Positions 14,673 through 28,200 of a DNA stretch of 64,000 nt are shown piece by piece (positions within the stretch are counted from its first letter, which is position 1; each line of letters opens with the position of its first letter). The position numbers and the translations under genes are program-made. The notes beneath the pieces were generated by a model. The model made no database searches. It was not told the DNA's origin and saw only the letters and a list, made by a program, of their open reading frames with translations. The stretch is from positions 332,114 through 396,113 of the forward strand of contig CAJNOI010000076.1 in assembly GCA_905250115.1 (NCBI GenBank). Reading direction: 5' to 3'. The DNA is from Adineta steineri (taxonomy: Eukaryota; Rotifera; Eurotatoria; Adinetida; Adinetidae).

Positions 14673-17600
14673 GCATTTACATAAGTACGAAACAAAATTA
14701 TATATATATCGTATTTCTTAACGTCAACAAATTCATCAAGACAATCCAGTACAGCATTAATTTAATCGTTACTTACCAGAATTAATTTTTGTTTTATTCT
14801 ATTTATATTTATCAGTAATTTTGTAATTTTAATTCTAGTTGTATAATGATTTATTTCTACATAATAAATTTTATTGAAGATAAAAATAGACTAGTGTAAC
14901 CTTTATTCTTTCATCGATAAATTTACAACATCTTATCAATATTTACCTTATGTTAAACTTCAAAATAAGTATAAAAAAGACTTTATATTATTTATTGACT
15001 TAACGATATACGTAGACATGTAATTCTTTTCGTTCATGATGGAAACAAAAGATAGTATTTCGAGGAAGGAGTCTGTTTAGATTTTCATCCAGAGTAAATT
15101 CGAAAACTTTCAATTCTTCATTAACAACAACTAATAGAAATAATTCTAAAAGCACTTCACAAAAAAAAATTTCAAAAACTCCCAGATAATTGCACATGTA
15201 TAGTATATAATGCAATATACATATGAGAAAGAAGTGGGGTAGAAGAAAAGAATAAATTATAGAAATTTTACCTTCATATATGTTACATATACAGCAGAGA
15301 ATAAAAATAATTGGCAATATACTTTTTTAAGTTCTTCTCATATAAGTATGACATATTAAGGCTTTTTGATGTTGTTATATTGCATAGACACTATACTCTA
15401 TAACTACATTAATCATTAGAAATTCTGTCGTCGCTGTGAATTTATGCAAGACAATAACCGTACGTCTTTGGAAGCAATTAAAAAACTTGCAGGTTATACA
15501 TGAGTTTTAGTACACTTCCCGTGTTAGAATCTTTTCGGTTCATTGATATCTGGGCGTTTTTCATTCGTATCAATTGATTAAATGATCTAGTAGTACAATT
15601 TAACTAGTTTGAGACTCGTGCTATCAAGCGCTCATATAGTAATTTCATGCAAATAGGGCTGGCGAGTCATTTTGTTAGTCTCACCATGGCACGAAGCTAG
15701 GCTCTTCGATCTTGAAAATTTTATTATAAGTATTGTAAGTAAGGGTCATCGTTATACAGTAGTTTTAAACTTCTTCCCATCGGTCATTACTTCAATAATG
15801 TAACATGATTTATTGGTCAGGTTATATGCAACTGGTGATTGAGTTATGAGTCATTCTTACAAAGCTACATGACAACTTTCGATCAACACTAGCCTCACTT
15901 AATTCATAAAGGTAGTACTTAACATTCACAAATAACTTCAGAAAAGTTGCTCGAAGAATGTACGAAACAGCCTTCAAAAAAGTCTATGTACCAAAAGGAC
16001 AGTTTTTTTGCACACCACTGTATATTGTCTTATGCACTAATATTTAAAATTAACTTAAGATTTCCGTAATTTCTTCTTTTTCTTCTATCCTTCATATTTC
16101 TTACTTATACATAATATCGTAAATTATCTTATATAATAATATATGAGATTATCTCGAAATTTCTAAGTTTTGTGTGTTCTCTGCATGCTTGATATACGTC
16201 ACTTGTACTTGATAAACTGTATCATAATCGGCAGTGATTGCGGGAGTCCCATAAAATTTTTTGAAACTTCTTCCGTTACTTCATGTGTTATCTATCTTGT
16301 ATATATATAATGGTGTCTAGGAACGTCGCAAAGTTCGAAAGCTTCTTGTGTAATTAATGGTATTGACCTTTAGATATAGAGTTTTCGGAAAATGCGTTAC
16401 AATTAATTGTTGTATGAACCGTTATGGTGGTGAGAAATTTCAGCATTTTCCAAAATTTCCATTTCGTGGAATTCTGAACACTTCTGATTCTAAACCATTC
16501 TGTATTGGCTATTCATAATCATTCATGACATTTAATCTACATATATCAATATCTTTATTTGAAACAATAACTTTTTCCATAAATTAGTTGACGGAATTCT
16601 TTTATTATTTGAACAAATGAAAATAAATTTTGTATGATCAATTTAAAGTTTTTATCGAGATATCGATTTCTTTCGAATATTTTTCATGACTTTCTCATGG
16701 CATTTGTATACTAGTCGAAAAATATGAATTCATGATTACAATAGTTTGCTGTACAAGTCTCTCTTTTTTTCTCATCGTATAAGTTATAACATAAATATGT
16801 GAATAGGTAAGCAGATCGGATATCCTGCGATAAAATTATAAAATTTACATAACTAATGCACCATTCTTCACAAACTCCATAGGCGATACTTAGTATTTTC
16901 ATGAAGAAAGAATTGATCGGTTTGAATCTTGTTTTTACTGTATGCGATAGCGTCCGTTGTTTGCACAAATACCTTTGTCAACATTTAGTTAACAATCGAT
17001 AAAATGTAGCATTTTTTAGTTGTGAAACTTTCTAGTCGACATAATTGCATATAAATCAAATAGAATTACCATTGTAAATATTTGACTTTTAGAATGAAAG
17101 ACATGTATATACAAGATGACGTAAACTTCATATCATAAAATAATGTCATTTTCTTCTCTTGATATAAAACGAAAAAGAAAGATAAGTATCTTTATAAATC
17201 AACTGTATGAGATTCTATTTGCAGTGTTTTTATAATATAGACTCGTACGTGAGAAGGATTGGCGCACGTGCTTAATAGAATAAATATTGTGTCTCGTTTT
17301 CATTCCATTTTTTTTCTTGTCCTGCAACGATATAGAGAATGACTTCTATATTACACGGAGTAGTTTAGTTAAATGATACAATAAGATATCATATTTTTCC
17401 ATTAGAAATCTAATAATGCAAATAGTTTCACTTTCTTCTTTATTTTCAAAACACGTGTACAGATTCTTTTTCTCTCAATTTAATATGTAGTTCAAGGAGC
17501 AATTTCTTTTAATTTTTTATTTCCTTCATACCTAGAATTAGACAAAAAAATTAATTATTAATAAAATATTTCATTTATCTGTTAGTTAAAACACAAGGAT

Positions 17601-17716
17601 GAAGTTAATGCATCTCATGTAAAATAAGAAGAAGTAAGAAAAGTATCTTTCACTTGTAACTAAATACAAATTATCTTACTTTTTTAAATATTTATTCATT
17701 TCCTCTTGTTCTAGAA
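14673..17716. other. Gene-poor region, about 3 kb
   Basis: No gene, RNA or clear mobile element was recognised. Short open frames (15000-15317 and 16711-16968, minus) have no family likeness or splice structure. The right end, from about 17226, is the upstream noncoding part of the segmental duplication. Confidence 0.5.
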
Positions 17717-18714
17717 ATGCAATCCATATATAGTCCTCGACGTCGAAAATACATATTTATATCAATTGTTTCTATTCTTATGATTATTACTATGGCTCGG
17801 TATTTTGTTAATCATATATTTCCTGTTGAAATAAGTCCATTTCATTCACCGTTGTGCCCCTATTCATTCAAAATTAATGGTAATCGTATAATTTATGATG
17901 ATCCCTCGTATTATATCCATCATTATCCTGAATTTGTCTGTCCACAAAATTTTCGAAATTTAGCTGATTGGGTTTATGGTTGGCCTGAAAATAGATTTAA
18001 CGAAAAAAGTGAATATCCCACAAGTGAAAACAAGTTAACTGTACCAAATCTTCCACATGGTAGTATTATTTATGTTAGAGTTTACAGTATTTCAGCTTTT
18101 TTCTCAAAGATATATCCATATTTAACGAATAAGTTTGTATTAATCACTGGTGAAGGTGATGATCCAATGCCAAGCCGATTTATTCGTTATCTCGAAGGAT
18201 CTGATTCAAAAATTATTCATTGGTTTGGTCAGAATGGGGATATCGATGTAAAAAGAAGTGAACGCTTTACACATATACCAATTGGTAAGTATAGAATATA
18301 CTAATAACCTCTCGAAATCTACTTTTTAACAAAGAATTTAATTATATTCATACAAACAAAAGCTGAATTTGGTTTATTGTATAGTGTAAATTTTACAATT
18401 TAAGCTATCATGTTGTTGATTTTATATCTTTGATGGATAAGAACTTTTTCACTATAAGATTATTATATTTGCATTTATGTAAGTTTTTATGATAGTTGGC
18501 ATAAGAGTTCTCCATCATAACACAATCATTACAATATCTTTCATCTATTCCATTTTTATAGGTATTAATTGTTTTGAAATGGCAGAAGGCATTCGAGGTG
18601 TTCATCGACAATACCCAAAACATATTCTTCCATCTGTCAGCAATAATAATCTTGATGAACCATCTCATTATATACAACCACATGATATTACACAAAATGT
18701 GTTAACAAATAAAA
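17226..18714 (+). repeat. Segmental duplication, copy 2, cut by assembly gap
   Basis: Direct repeat of 8030-9400, including about 490 nt of upstream noncoding DNA, all of exon 1 and the first 153 nt of exon 2 of the glycosyltransferase. The match stops at the N run. Sequence after the gap does not continue it. Confidence 0.85.
17717..18714 (+). CDS. Type II membrane glycosyltransferase copy 2, incomplete at gap
   Basis: Exons 17717-18284 and 18562-18714 encode about 240 residues very close to the copy at 8513. The same anchor (YIFISIVSILMIITMARYF), WVYGWPE, FVLITGEGDD, IIHWFGQNGDID and GINCFEMAEGIRGVHRQYPK are present. There are scattered replacements but no stop or frameshift. The reading frame runs open into the N gap, so the C-terminal block with LSPRGGGLDCHRTWE seen in copy 1 is missing. 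No trace of it is visible after the gap. Either the gap hides the rest (its length is nominal) or the copy is truncated. Without the missing part it would not be a working transferase. Confidence 0.7.
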
Positions 18715-18724
18715 NNNNNNNNNN
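18715..18724. other. Assembly gap (10 N)
   Basis: Ten N bases, a placeholder of unknown true length. It interrupts exon 2 of the second glycosyltransferase copy. The order and distance of sequences on the two sides depend on scaffolding. Confidence 0.98.
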
Positions 18725-20884
18725 GAATTAATCTTGACATATTAAATTACCTCGCGTTTCGAGGAATAAAAATTAGAGAAGAAATATAAAAAAAAACAAA
18801 TTCGCAAGTGTATTACTCGTAACTATTGAATATTATATTTTATCAAATATTTTTTTTTATATATAAAATACAAATTCAAATAAATTTCAATCAAAAAGTT
18901 ACAAGTGGTTACTTCAGGCAAAGTTGTTTTTTTTCTAGGTGCATAATTTATCATAGATATATCGTCAGATTCTTGGAAAAATGATAAAATATAAAATAAC
19001 TTGTTATGTACACGAATGATGCATATTTAACTTTACTTTTCTCGGAAATGGCAGTGAGTGGTGAAATACTTTTTTTTTCTTCTCTATTTATTTTAGAACT
19101 AAAAACACGAGATTTTTTGCTTATTTCTATTCATTCTTTCTTAAGAATTGAAAGAAAGAAAAATCTTATACGTCTATCAAACACATTACTCTTTATTTTT
19201 TTCTGTATTTATTTGCTTTATACAGCCTTGTAATGTCTCCAATATATAAAAAGAAAGTTTCAAATAAAGAATAAAAAAAAAAAATTACGCATAACATAGT
19301 AAAAAAAAGATATCTTTCAAAACATTAAATATCGACTCAACAACTTCGAAAGGGTCTGTAAATGTAAGTGTAATTAAATACAATTTTAAACGGAGTTTTT
19401 TATTCGATATTATATGTAGACAGAGAGAGAGAGAGATATCGTAATCATATTTTATCATTACGTGAAGTACTACTAACAGGAAATTTTACGACATAAAATT
19501 GGATTCTTTTTTTCATTATTGTATATTCTACGCCGATAAATGATAAAATCGAGGTTCTATCTTTTAAAACGATACTGAAATAAATTTCTCGAGGTATATT
19601 TCGATCATATTCTTGTGGTTAAAATGAAACATTGAGATACTAGTATTACTTCTTATAGTATTAAAAATACTCCGAAATCTTCTTTAGTTTGCGGTAGACA
19701 TTTATATGAAGTTTCTAAGAGCTTATAACAGTGTATCTTCTATAAAAAGAAATTCAGATTCTATTGTTGTCTAGAGCTAAGATATATTAACATTTAGTTG
19801 TTTCATTATCTTTGAAGGAAAGAATCTAGATTTTATTATTTATCTAAATAAAGATAGTTACGAACATTTGATATAATAATTAATATAAACAAATCGAATA
19901 AATCTTAACTTCGATATATACATATATATGACTGTATAAAATGAAGTATTTCTTTAACCATGAATAATTGAAAATCAATTCATCTTTAATATAATATTAC
20001 TATGAAATTTAATCAATTGAATATTATTTTCTTTAGATTTCATATACTTTTTGAAAGTGTATTCAATAAGATGCAGGTGCTTTTAAATATTATAATACTA
20101 TGATATAAACAGCAAATGGTTTCAATTTTGAAAGGTTTTATTAATAATCTTCTATACCAATAATTAATAGTATTAGTTAAGTTCTACTGGAAAACATATA
20201 GTTTTTCAATAATAGAAGAACTATTAATATACGTCATTATATATTCTATACGATAGAAATGTATCGTTATATGGATTTATTTGTTAATATTTATATTAAT
20301 CGATTGGATAAATTTGGTTTATTGTTTGGTTATTAATGGAAGAAAGAAGATCAGTACTTATTTTGAAATGATCATTGATCTCAAAATTTAAATTCAATAT
20401 TATAGTAAGCTAAAAACTAATTATTGACATTAATTGTTCTATTGGAATTTTTATAGTTCATCAATTACGAGAATTAAATAAAGAGCAGTTCTTAAACTCT
20501 AGTATATATCCAATCTATCACAGATAATATTTAAACAAACGAGCACCTAAATATAAAATTCAAAACGAAACAATCAAGAAAATATAGTTTGTCTATTAGA
20601 TTATTTCTAATATTTCTAATACAATATTTCTTATCTTGGAAGTTAAATTGATTGAAGTTTGTACTTGTTTATAAATACAAATTCAATGAAATAATATTTT
20701 ATTGTAAGAAGATACAACATGTAAGTCTATGTTATACAACAACAGCATGAATATTATTCTATTAGAATTATCGTTAGTTCTTTTACTAAAACATAAATTT
20801 CATGAGAGTATTATCTGAAAAAAGCTGTATTTTTCCTATACTTATTTCAGATATATATCTATTATTTTCTTTCACTCAACAGTA
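18725..20884. other. Gene-poor AT-rich region after the gap
   Basis: No gene recognised. An open frame at 19006-19233 is low-complexity and unsupported. A short (GA) run lies near 19422. The region includes the promoter of the STAT-like gene at 20885. Confidence 0.5.
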
Positions 20885-23800
20885 ATGAGTGCGAGCAATG
20901 CAAAAAAGAAACGACCAGCCCCAACACGTATGTATTTCTATGTTTAAAACTTATAAATTCCAATATTATTTTTAGAACAAGTAATATCAACAGCACAAAC
21001 CGTATGTTAAATTCTTTTTTTTCTTGAACTTTGAAAATTCGATAATAAGTTTCTTTAGAATGTAATTAATAGTCTTCTTGATTGTTATGATTTTGTTGCA
21101 ACAAATGAATATTCGGAGAAAACAATTGGTATAGCAGCATTTTTAACACGAAAATCTGTTGGTGATATAAATTTTTCCGATATTATCGATGATAGTGAAA
21201 AACGAAGTCGTCCAGGGTAAATTCTTAGGAAAAAAAACTGAAAATATTTTCTTTTATTTCATTGAAGAACACAAACAAATTTTATTGCAATGCTAGAAGA
21301 TAAACGTGTTAGTCTACCTGAAATTGATGCATCAGTTGAAAAATGTTTGATGCTAACTCGATTAATAAATCTAATCAAAGACGTAATTAGAAATACTGAT
21401 GAACTATTAACTTTTATTTTTAAATTTATCTGTCATAGGACGAACCAGCTTTTGCAAAACTTATATCCGACATACGACTTGATATGCAATTTAAAATGGT
21501 CGATGATTATATAGCATCTTCTAATTCTTGTGTACGATTATTTTTATCAAAATATGCTCTATATATTTATAATATTTAGGATTTTCGAAGACGAGAACAT
21601 GAATTCAATATACGAAAAACTACTCAAGAAGTACGACGTCTTTTTTATCAAAATGATGCTGAAGCGAATAATCCTAAAAATTTAATTTATTTACAAAATA
21701 GGTATAAATTCTAACTTTTATTTTAAATATTTCAATCAGATATATAAATAACGACCTTTTTCTTGATTCTTTAGAACTACCGAACATTTGAAATCTCTAA
21801 TGAATAGAAGTGCTAGTGATTCAAAAGCTCGTCAATCACTTCAGAATGAATTCGAATCAATATTTCGAAGGTAATAATATTTTATAGAATAATATTTTTC
21901 ATTATTTCTCTATTCTAGTTCATTTATGATTGTTGCTCATCCACATTCAGGTGTTAATCCAGTGACAATATATGAACGAAAAGGTCCTGGTGCATATACA
22001 GCTAAAATATCTGTTACTATTGTTTCTCTATTATATGATTTTATGCAACAATATCCAAATCTTATAGAACTTTTTGATATTGGTATTTGATAACAATGAT
22101 TTTTATATTATAAACACTTGATTTTTTTATGTTTAGAACCGAGTTTATGTCCATCGTCGAATTACTATAGACTTGAAGAACCACGTTCTCTCTCTTGGAA
22201 ACCTTATCAATTAGTAATCGGTGCAAGTGGTAGATCACATACATTTCTTTGTGCTGAATTATCATCGATAACTATTGAGCAAGCATCAAAAACTGATACA
22301 CGTGTTCGATTTGCTCAATTAATACATTCATTTAAATTTGCTATTAAACTTCAAGTAAGTCAAGTTTTTGAAAACTATTATTGAGATATATATATTCGAT
22401 TTGTTATAGCTCAATTTAGCTGATAGTAAAATGTCACCGATATTTCAAATTCCTTTGGAATCATTAGTATTTGGTATTGGTGCTCATAATAGTCAAATTC
22501 CTCAATTATTAACACGTGTGATATTAGAAGATATTAAACGATTTTCTAGAGTATGAAAAAATATAAAGATGACTTATATTTTATTTTGATATTCAGATTC
22601 AACCAGCTAGTATTGAAACAATTCAATATTTTATTCGACGTTATTTTATTCATCGAACTGGTGTTTTCCCTAGTGATTGTGTTAATGTTTATCTTGAACA
22701 AGAATTAACCAAAGCTAAAAGTAAAAGAAAATCATTTTCGATTAATTATATAATTGATTAATAATATTTTTAGATCATAGAAGTAATTACAAATCAATAG
22801 AAGATATTTATCTGGTACGTAAATGAATAAGTTATTTAGATTAAAATTTCATTTGTACTAACAACAAATTAATTAAGCTTTTCGGATTGTGATAATTCAT
22901 TATTTATCATATTTTTATAGAAAATTTTAATTCTCTATTTAGGATTTTCTTGTCAATTTTGTACATCAAGTCGAATTTATGGCTAAACATCCACTTCTAG
23001 CGATGTTTCATGCTGATCAGTAAATTTCTTTTGTTGTAACAAATTAGTTAATGTTCTTATCTTGAATATTTTTTCTATAGTCTTTTTCTTGGCATATGTA
23101 ATAGTGAACGAGCAGCTGAAGCTATTGTTCAATCATCTGTTTCTGGTTCCCCAGTGATTGCACTTCGTTTTAATTCAATTCGTATCGATTATAATACTAT
23201 TGCATCATCAACCACTACTAGAGCAATTAAATTTCCTCCATGTGCCGTTCGTGTTGATATATATAATGGTTTAATATTAAACATTGAATTTATTTGAAAG
23301 AAAAAATAACATATTTCAATATTTAGATCGTACAAAAAAATTGCAAAATCGTACATTTGATTCTACTGTACTCTCAAGTGATATAAGCAAATTTGTGGGG
23401 TCAGCTAATGCCGAGAATGCACGTGCTATACGTGTTCTATCAAATTTTGATGATAAAACAAATGGTAAACATTATATAACATTCGGAGCATTTAGTAAAT
23501 ACTATCGTAAGTTTAATCATAAAAAGTAATTGTCTTTTATTTTATTATAAATACGATATTAGATGAACGATTAACACAGATACTTAAAGATGATACCAAA
23601 TATAAACCAGTTACAGATCTTGTTGAAAAGTATGTTTAATTTATTAGAATTATTTTATTTATTTGATATTATTTAGTGCGAATGTTGGAAATACTGATGA
23701 AGATGTTCAGGAGAATGACAGTCGAGATCCTTATAGTTTATCTTTATTTAGTCCAAGTAAAATTGATAAAATATAAGTTTATAAATCTAAATTCAATTTT

Positions 23801-25026
23801 CCTATCAGATTCAATTCAATCATGGTCACCAATATCACCCAGTGTTTTTGATGTTGAATCTGTATGAATAAGAATTCATTTCTTTTCTCTACATATATTC
23901 TCTTGTTTTTCTTCAGAGTCGTGGTTCATCAAGTATGCATGAATATGAATCCTTACCATTTGAAGATTCAAACAATGTTTCTTCACCACAACAGAATGTT
24001 TTACCTTCACATAATCAACAACAACCGTTATATGTAAATGGGAATAATCAAGAAGAAATAATAAGACAGCTTCTTTCTCGTCCTGAGATCGCTGAACAAG
24101 TCATGCGTCAATATGGTGTTTACAATGGATCAACTCCGATAGCATCACCACAACAAATGTCACACTCACCATTACCACAACAAACATCACATTCACCATT
24201 ACCACAACAAGTATTACACTCACCATTACCACAACAAGCACTACACTCACCAATACCATTTCAAACACAGCCATTATTATCTCCACAGCAAACTTCAAAT
24301 CAACCTCCATTACAAGGAACATTTCAACCAGTACATCGTCAAAAACAAACACAGATGCCATTTCATCAACTGACAACTCAATCACAACCACAACAACGAC
24401 AAACATCATCATCAGTAATTCATTATTACCCAAATGATTCAAATCAATCATCATCAATACAAAAAACAGAACAATTTCCGTTTACTACAACAGAAAGTCT
24501 TCAATCGATGACTCAACAATATTTACCACAAATTGAAATTTTAAATCTATCTGATGGGATTACAAATCAATCAACTACAGACATGATTCAATCACAAATG
24601 CCAGACGCTGAGGTAAACACACTCAAATTTCTATCTTATATTCAATTGAATTATTACTAGGGAATAGAAAATCTGATTTTTAATGAATAATGCTGAAACT
24701 ATAAAGTTCATGAGAGATCATCTATCTCGTTAGATTCTTTATTATTGTTAACTATTGGGAGATTATCTTGATAAGTCGACTGTAAAAGTACTTCTAATTG
24801 TTATATGCTAAGTATCATCCTTGACAAATATTTTCCACTTTATCATAAACTTTCGAGTGGATCAATATAATTGCTAAGATGTAATAATAAATAAATTATT
24901 TATCATAGCAACATTGAAATAATCTTTAGTTTTATTAAAATTTAACTGAGTTACTCAATTTAGATTCAAGAACTCGTCAGTGATCCAGCATTTCAACAAA
25001 TTCTTGCTGAACTAAAAAAGACTTAA
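20885..25026 (+). CDS. Diverged STAT-like transcription factor B with Q/P-rich tail
   Basis: About 20 exons (starting 20885-20927, 20976-21001, 21059-21216; ending about 23917-24612, 24964-25026) join in phase to about 914 residues. The layout parallels the gene at 11336: a short basic first exon, a helical N-terminal third, and at residue 218 SFMIVAHPHSGVNPVTIYER (STAT DNA-binding fold). Next are SLVFGIGAHNSQIPQLL, resembling the conserved STAT n.sQ segment, and at about 473 HLFLGICNSERAAEA...VIALRFNSIR, SH2-like with Arg about 502. Introns before residue 218 and before the SH2 start are at identical positions and phases in both genes. The C-terminal part is a long Gln/Pro/Ser-rich, activation-domain-like region with tandem HSPLPQQ units (24150-24260). 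The last intron (351 nt) is unusually long for this gene. Confidence 0.62.
24150..24260 (+). repeat. Coding tandem repeat, HSPLPQQ units
   Basis: Four successive copies of a 10-residue unit (core HSPLPQQ) lie in the Q/P-rich tail of STAT-like B. The 30-nt DNA units are nearly identical, indicating recent slippage or unequal exchange. Confidence 0.8.
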
Positions 25027-25201
25027 TCAAATATAATTTCGTAAATATACTCATCAAAAAATTTATTATTGACATCAAAACATACGGAGATTCTTTTTTT
25101 TTTCTTACTCATTGATGTATAACAAAAAATAAACACTAAACAAATAAAAATATTACACATATTTAGATAGACAGATCTATTTTGTTTGTTTTTTTGTCTT
25201 T

Positions 25202-28200
25202 TTATGTATATAATATAATAGACTTTTCGATTTGTTTACGACATATTGGACATTCTTGCACACGATCACCACAATTTTGACATATACCATGACCACATAA
25301 AAAAACCATGTTCTTTAATCGATCCATACATATTGGACAATGAACTTGTTCACGAATTTCTTGTAATTGTTGTTGTAAACGAGCTAATGCAACGGCATCA
25401 CTTATAGTATTCGAAGGCACTGTTGTTGTTGATATTTCGGGTTTAACTGAAATACTATCATTAGTTTCTGAACAGCATAATTCATGAAATGATACTGTCG
25501 AATCAATTGATGCTCGACATGCTAAACATTTCGTCGACACACCAGCACATTCTAGAAAAATATATTTTATTTCCGATATGATTTCTTTTCTATTTACCTT
25601 CACATGCAATTAGATGTCCACATGGTTTATACATAACAGATGCCTTACGTTCAGAACATATTTTACATTGTTCAATCTATATAAATACAAGATTTAAGAA
25701 TAAAACAAATGAAATCTATAGTTTTTACTTTAATTCTTGTTTGAACATTTTCTTTGCATAATAAACATTTTTTAACTCGACTAGCACATGAATGACATGT
25801 AACAATATGTGAACATGGTTGAAATAATGTATCTCGTTTATTATCCGAACAAACAAGACATTCCACTGAACTACTAGTTTCTGTTAATAATTGATTTTTA
25901 CTATGTTCTTGTTTATATTCTCTAAAAAAAAGTAAATAATATAGAAATACGAAACAGTTTTGAAATTAATTTACATGTTTTTTTGTGTTAATATTCGACA
26001 TAAATGTGGATCAGGACATAGATCAAATGGTGTTTGATTTTTTAAATTTTTTATACATAAATCTGCACCGTAACTAACTAATGTACAAGCAATAACTACA
26101 CTTGGTCGTTTATCATAACCATTTATATTCGTAAATATATTCATTGTCTAATGAGAAATCAATATTATTTTAAATAATTATTTCCTTTTAGAATAAATAC
26201 AAACTTTTCCACTATCTCCAACATCTTGTAATTGTTTTAATTGTGATAATGTATGATGTCGTAAAGCTTCATGTAGACATGTATCACCATCTTTGTCAGC
26301 TAGATTAATATTTGCATTTTTACTACATAATAACTATCGGAAAGAAAAGAACAATCAAATGAAATAAATATCATTTTTGATTCTTACATTAACAATTTGT
26401 AAATGTTGTCGACCAACAGCTAAATGAAGAGCAGTTTGTAAACTATTATTTTGTATATTAATGGATGCATTTCCCTTAGTCAAAAGTAATTCAGCAGCAA
26501 GACAATGATCATTAAGTGCTGCTAAATGTAAAGCTGTAAATCCATCATCTTTTTTTTCATCAACAAGCCATTGTCGATTCTGAATTTTAGATAGAATAAG
26601 TTCAATTGCACTGAAAAACAAAATAATAATTTAAGTTTTTTTTTATTATTATTTATTTATATTTGTATATATATTTGTCTAAGTAATTATCAATCCTTAT
26701 TGCAAAGAATTTTCTTTTTTCCTTTTCTGTACATTCTTGCCACTTCTGGATATAACCATGAGTAGGAATAACAACAACAATAATAATAATAATTCGCCAA
26801 AGACAAAACAAGCAATTCATCAGATAGCAAGAAATACGATTCAGCTGAAGAATATCAAGAAAAAAATCTTTTTGCTAGATCTGTTACCTTATACATATAT
26901 ATATCAATGAAAATTTATTTATTATTTTATGATACGATATAAAAATATTTTTTAGATGACCAACACATGTTCACAGACGACGCATCAGAATAAAGAGAAT
27001 TGACGATGACGACAAAAAAAAAAGAAAAAGGATGAGACTAATTTCGTTATATCTAGCACGAGGAGCAAAAAAAATAGATAGGAAAGAAGCCAATAAGTCA
27101 TCTTCTTTTTTTCTGCTCTTCCTCATTCACATACTCGTTCAATCAACAAAAACGAAGAGATAGAATAGAAGAGAAAAAATGTTATTGTAAGTCTATGTGC
27201 GTGTGTGCACACATTCGCACTCTTCACGTCAGTATATATTTGAGAACGAACATAAAAAAGTAGATGTCATTTTCCATTTCCATTTTCTTTTTCTTTTTTA
27301 TATTAGATTGTTTTGTTTATTTATTTTTTTCTCAATTTAGAAAGACCATAATATCATAGCAAAGATCTTTTAATCATTGATGAGAATTAATTAAAAATGA
27401 ATTATTAGTTCTATGTATATAGATATATATATATATGTGTATATACGTGGGAAGGTCGCATGCTGCCAACATTGATGAGGTATGACGATGAGCTTGCGCG
27501 ATGTTAACCAGCTGGCAGAATATAAGATAAAAAGAAAAATGAAGAGATGGATGATCTGATTGTTGTCTCTCATCAAGGGGATTCCTTTTTTTTTCTCCAT
27601 GTCGGTCAAGCTAGAAACGGCATCATCTATATGTATATTATAAACTGAACAGTAATGTTATTCTATAAACAACTATTCTCGTTTTGGAAACGATATGTAT
27701 GTATATACATGCTTCTATTCTTGTTCAGTTATCAACGGTTGTTCATCATTTTCTTTTCCTATCTCTCTCTTTTTCTCTCCCGTTGTTGGTATCTTCTTTT
27801 CGTCCTTATCGATCACAGAAAAGGAAAGAAGGCATCATTTTTATTGCTGTTGTCTTTTTTTTCTCTCTCCCTGTCTCTCTCTCTCTTTCTCAGCCGAAAA
27901 TACTTCCTGCTTCTGTATATACATAGATATATATATATATATATCAATCAGAAGAAGTGCGAATGCTTACGCGCCGTATTTTTTCTTCTTGTATTGGCCA
28001 TATTTGGCCTCGACATTACTACTATCCTGATTCTTCTATTCGCGTTTACATATGCCTACGTACAAGAATAGAGTGTGCATATAGATATACACGCACAAAA
28101 AGGAATCATCAGTAGTATAAATACAAGAGCAATGTACGATTCTATACTCATACTCGTTGATATTTCTTATTCTCATTTACCAATGTACACATATATACAT

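Noticed and set aside
15000-15317. 105-codon minus-strand frame
   Set aside because: Hydrophobic low-complexity translation with no recognisable domain; unsupported by neighbours.
24150-24260. Regular 30-nt repeats as a possible noncoding satellite
   Set aside because: They are in frame within the Q/P-rich exon of STAT-like B and encode a regular peptide unit.
8030-25026. A single block duplication of glycosyltransferase plus STAT-like gene
   Set aside because: Glycosyltransferase copies are very similar, including noncoding DNA, but the STAT-like genes are extremely diverged, so one event cannot explain both.
27655-28071. Overlapping open frames rich in Leu/Phe/Ser
   Set aside because: They lie in the long Mind bomb intron and are translations of CT and AT simple repeats.
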